Positions 61,403-64,000 of a DNA stretch of 64,000 nucleotides are shown piece after piece. How positions within the stretch are numbered: position 1 is the first letter of the stretch; the number at the start of each line of letters is the position of its first letter. The stretch covers positions 251,587 to 315,586 of the forward strand of contig NZ_JACHHA010000002.1 in the NCBI RefSeq assembly GCF_014202495.1, in the 5' to 3' direction. A program made the translations under genes and the position numbers. This stretch comes from Cerasibacillus quisquiliarum (GTDB taxonomy: Bacteria; Bacillota; Bacilli; Bacillales; Amphibacillaceae). Under the pieces are notes generated by a model that searched no databases, was not told where the DNA came from, and worked only from the letters and a program-made list of their open reading frames with translations.

Positions 61403-61690
61403 TTCCTATACCTCCTAATAAATATATTAAAAAAACCTCCTCCCTAAAAAAGGGACGAGGTTTAAATCGCGATACCACCCTTGTTGGCATATACATGCCC
61501 AACTCTTTCATGATAACGGAATCAAATCCGGAACACCTTTACTTATCAAAATAAGGTCTAAGTGTCAGCTCCAGAGTGAAATATTAACAAAATAGAGTGG
61601 AAATGCTCTCAGTCATTGACATTTCCTTCCTTTACCCTATTTTCACTTGTTAATAGGCTCTTTCTTCGCTTTATTTTATTACAATATTAC
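61403..61690 (-). promoter_or_regulatory. T-box riboswitch of pheST
   Basis: The T-box AAGGGTGGTATCGCG lies at 61468-61482 and the terminator (AACCTC/GAGGTT with T7) at about 61431-61462. A TTC (Phe) followed by A, in ATTTCACTC, is a plausible specifier on the 3' side of stem I. Confidence 0.92.
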
Positions 61691-61696
61691 ATACAT

Positions 61697-61725
61697 ATTA
61701 TAATGATAGACGAATGATTTTGCAA
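61697..61725 (-). promoter_or_regulatory. Sigma-A promoter of pheST
   Basis: -35 TTGCAA (61720-61725), 17-base spacer, perfect -10 TATAAT (61697-61702), just upstream of the T-box leader. Confidence 0.75.
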
Positions 61726-61728
61726 ATG

Positions 61729-62490
61729 CTACTTATTTATATACGTGTTTTGGACGATATAATACATCAAAATACTTGCTGCCACGCCCACATTTAATGA
61801 TTCAGCTTTTCCGTAAATCGGAATTTTAACAGACAAATCTGCCTGTTCAATATATTTTTGTTTTATACCAGAGCCTTCATTTCCTAATAACAGTGCTACT
61901 TTTTCTGGTACATGAATATGTTGATAATGATGTGCTTGTTCTAGTGAAGAAGCCCAAATAGTGTACCCAATATTTTTTAACTGTTTAATCTCATGATTGA
62001 GTTTAGCTTCTTTAATCGGTATGTGAAAAAGCGATCCTTGTGTTGCGCGTATCACTTTTTCATTAAAAGCATCGACAGTTCCTTCACCGAGAATAATCCC
62101 TCCTAAACCTGCAGCATCTGCTGTTCGAATAATTGTTCCTAGATTTCCTGGATCTTGGACAGCATCAATTAGTAGGAGATGTTTACCATTTTGAATAAAA
62201 GTCTGTTTCATCTTCACGACAGCTAATATTCCTTGCGGTGATTTTGTTGTTGAAATCGATTGAAAGACTTGTTTACTTACAATTGTAATATTATTATCTG
62301 TATACCAAGACGGAATATCTATTTGATCCATAACGATGACTTCTACTATCTCCCAGTTACTTTTCCATGCTTCTTCTACTAAATGATAACCTTCAACTAT
62401 AAATAATTTCGTTTTCTGTCTTTCCTTGCGTTTATGTAATTTACGCCAATCTTTTACTTTTTCATTTTGGATGGATGTAATCATGTCCAT
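61729..62490 (-). CDS. ysgA: TrmH/SpoU-family RNA methyltransferase
   Basis: A 253-aa 2'-O-methyltransferase. An N-terminal substrate-binding domain (1-95) precedes the knotted SPOUT core with DAVQDPGNLGTIIRTADAAG (about 109-128), LLLGNEGSGI (about 206-215) and the final IPIYGKAESLNVGVAASI. Target RNA not determinable. AAAGGG precedes the ATG. Confidence 0.92.
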   Translation of the reverse strand: MDMITSIQNEKVKDWRKLHKRKERQKTKLFIVEGYHLVEEAWKSNWEIVEVIVMDQIDIPSWYTDNNITIVSKQVFQSISTTKSPQGILAVVKMKQTFIQNGKHLLLIDAVQDPGNLGTIIRTADAAGLGGIILGEGTVDAFNEKVIRATQGSLFHIPIKEAKLNHEIKQLKNIGYTIWASSLEQAHHYQHIHVPEKVALLLGNEGSGIKQKYIEQADLSVKIPIYGKAESLNVGVAASILMYYIVQNTYINK

Positions 62491-62592
62491 TTAAATTCCC
62501 TTTCTACTCAATCATTTACTTATGACATCATACATATTTTATCATATGGTGGTCAAACTAACCGTAGTAACTCGCATTAAAGGAGTGATCTT

Positions 62593-62823
62593 ATGAATTT
62601 AAATTTACGAAAAGCGATTGTAGCTAATATTTCCAATAATACTCCAGAACAGCTTGAAGCAACAATTGTCGACGCGATTGAAAATGGTGAGGAGAAAATG
62701 CTCCCTGGACTCGGGGTGTTATTTGAAATTATTTGGCAAAAATCTAATACAACAAATCGCCAAGAAATGGTATCTGCTCTCGAACAAGGTGTTAAAGAAG
62801 CTAGTCAAAATTCCTCTTATTAA
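62593..62823 (+). CDS. sspI: Small acid-soluble spore protein SspI
   Basis: A 76-aa H-type minor [24 protein letters not shown] to the end, of the usual size. The AAAGGAG site lies seven bases before the ATG. It follows ysgA on the opposite strand, as in B. subtilis. It is probably made in the forespore under sigma-G; I found no clean sigma-G promoter. Confidence 0.95.
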   Translation: MNLNLRKAIVANISNNTPEQLEATIVDAIENGEEKMLPGLGVLFEIIWQKSNTTNRQEMVSALEQGVKEASQNSSY

Positions 62824-62837
62824 AAATGACAATAGAT

Positions 62838-62876
62838 GGAGTCCAGTTTTTAGAATCAACTGAACTCCGTTTTCCT
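62838..62876 (+). terminator. Terminator after sspI
   Basis: GGAGTCCAGTT and AACTGAACTCC pair with one mismatch, followed by GTTTTCCTTTCTTG. Confidence 0.7.
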
Positions 62877-62952
62877 TTCTTGTCTTTATATTTACACTTT
62901 CCATTGCATCTTGTTACATTTATAGATAAAATAATAATAGGAGAGTGATGTC

Positions 62953-63561
62953 ATGTCAATCGAACCACGTTTGATAGGACAGTATATTCAAGCTTATAGT
63001 ATGCCTATGTTCTTATCAGAAACTAAACCTTTATTTTCAAGTACACAAACGATGCAAACGTTAAATTTCAGACAATTATTGCAAGAAAAAATTAATCAAG
63101 CACAACATTTATCACCTACACTTAATCGTTCGACACGACATACGAATACAATTAACAAAGAAAAAACAGAACCGATACAAATGAAGCATAACTATTCAAC
63201 AGTTATTAAACAAATGGCAAAAAAGTATCATGTAGATGAAAAACTGATTCAAGCCATTATTAAACATGAGTCAAATTATAATCCACAAGCTCGAAGTCAT
63301 GCTGGGGCAATTGGCCTTATGCAACTCATGCCTAACACTGCACGTTCTCTCGGTGTTACAAATCCGTATGATCCAGTTCAAAATATAGAAGGTGGGACAA
63401 AATATTTAAGACAAATGCTTGATAGATATAACGGGCGTATAGAGCTTGCTTTAGCAGCATATAATGCAGGTCCAGGTAACGTTGATAAATATCAAGGCAT
63501 CCCACCATTTAAAGAAACAAATAATTATGTCAAAAAAGTAATACATACATACATTGGTTGA
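62953..63561 (+). CDS. Lytic transglycosylase, SLT domain
   Basis: A 202-aa protein with a C-terminal soluble lytic transglycosylase domain (about 80-200): catalytic glutamate in [12 protein letters not shown] (about 109-120), [10 protein letters not shown] and [11 protein letters not shown]. About 80 residues of polar linker precede it. No signal peptide or membrane segment is seen, as in B. subtilis CwlQ/YjbJ, so secretion route is unclear. GGAGAG precedes the ATG. Confidence 0.9.
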   Translation: MSIEPRLIGQYIQAYSMPMFLSETKPLFSSTQTMQTLNFRQLLQEKINQAQHLSPTLNRSTRHTNTINKEKTEPIQMKHNYSTVIKQMAKKYHVDEKLIQAIIKHESNYNPQARSHAGAIGLMQLMPNTARSLGVTNPYDPVQNIEGGTKYLRQMLDRYNGRIELALAAYNAGPGNVDKYQGIPPFKETNNYVKKVIHTYIG

Positions 63562-63614
63562 AAAAACTTTCATAATGATAGTGTAAAAACTTTTATCTTA
63601 TTCGATTACATGAT

Positions 63615-63655
63615 AAAAAGGAACAGCTCTTCTATTCGCGAAGCTGTTCCTTTTT
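63615..63655. terminator. Bidirectional terminator
   Basis: AAAGGAACAGCT and AGCTGTTCCTTT around a 13-nt loop, flanked by A-runs and T-runs. It serves the transglycosylase and the M42 peptidase. Confidence 0.88.
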
Positions 63656-63696
63656 ATTTTAGATCCTATTTAAAAAGTGCTACTCATCTTATTAAA

Positions 63697-64000
63697 TTAA
63701 TTAAACGTGATTTTATTGACTGTCTCTCTATCCAATTTCTTTATCACTTCTACAATTAATTTAACTGCGTTTTCGAAGTCATCACGATGTAGTATCGCGG
63801 CGTGTGAGTGAATATAACGTGTTGCTATTGTAATTGATAAAGCTGGGACACCATCTGCTGTTAAATGTATTGAACCACTATCTGTTCCACCGCCTGCAAT
63901 AGATGCGTACTGATAAGGTATATCTTTTTCATCAGCAGTTTGGACGACTAGATCACGTAGACCTTTATGAGATACCATCGATGCATCATATAAAATAATT
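63697..64000 (-). CDS. M42-family aminopeptidase, 3' part
   Basis: Only the C-terminal part is inside the window; the frame stays open upstream of 63978 to the right edge. [14 protein letters not shown] and [16 protein letters not shown] are M42 (glutamyl aminopeptidase/FrvX, YsdC-type) metal-site motifs. Partial at its 5' end. Confidence 0.88.
   Translation of the reverse strand, partial: IILYDASMVSHKGLRDLVVQTADEKDIPYQYASIAGGGTDSGSIHLTADGVPALSITIATRYIHSHAAILHRDDFENAVKLIVEVIKKLDRETVNKITFN

Overview
The window is a low-GC chromosomal segment from an endospore-forming Bacillaceae. It carries sporulation and spore genes (spoIVFA/FB, spoIIB, spoVID, gerM, gerE, sspI). The gene order closely follows the Bacillus subtilis rplU-to-sspI region. 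The genus cannot be fixed from this alone; some Oceanobacillus/Virgibacillus-like lineage is a guess. Almost all genes lie on the minus strand. No prophage, CRISPR array, defence island or intact insertion sequence is visible.

Layout, left to right. 1-521: no gene; four tandem 52-bp units, each a hairpin, then an inverted repeat and the rpmA terminator. 522-1627: L21 leader, rplU, prp, rpmA. 1635-3294: spoIVFA-spoIVFB with a candidate sigma-E promoter. 3307-7357: mreBCD-minCD (cell shape and septum placement). 7534-9612: radC, split by a 1,389-nt group II intron whose encoded protein is reduced to 275 aa. 9751-13855: spoIIB, folC, and a plus-strand pair of ATP-grasp genes. 13897-16837: valS behind a T-box. 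16952-18341: a small membrane protein and spoVID. 18615-24846: hemAXCDBL (tetrapyrrole synthesis). 25023-32665: a membrane protein, then ysxC, lon, clpX, tig and a ysoA-like gene (protein quality control). 32851-33107: tRNA-Gly and tRNA-Arg with their own promoter and terminator. 33330-37758: ysnB, rdgB, rph, gerM, racE and a MarR regulator. 37831-39826: a cation/proton antiporter and gerE. 39969-43700: ysmA and sdhCAB. 44025-46814: yslB, uvrC, trxA. 46970-52043: the lcfA-fadR-fadB-etfB-etfA fatty-acid oxidation cluster with a FadR box. 52125-57684: a 26-aa small gene, yshE, mutS2, polX, cvpA and zapA. 57924-61725: pheS-pheT behind a T-box. 61729-64000: an rRNA-methyltransferase-like gene, sspI, a lytic transglycosylase, and the 3' end of an M42 aminopeptidase.

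The standout is the radC intron. It sits inside the JAMM metal-binding motif of radC. It has a 34-nt domain V, a GTGCG 5' end, and EBS1/EBS2 stretches complementary to the exon. Exact excision restores a 229-aa RadC. Its protein has lost most of the reverse transcriptase, with YADD changed to YRTE, but keeps an open frame and the maturase domain. That suggests a splicing-only maturase. Other items worth attention are the 52-bp hairpin repeats, whose base changes keep pairing only in plus-strand RNA, the ATP-grasp pair, the 26-aa small gene, and the absence of maf, comC, ysxE, lonB and rnhC from their usual places.
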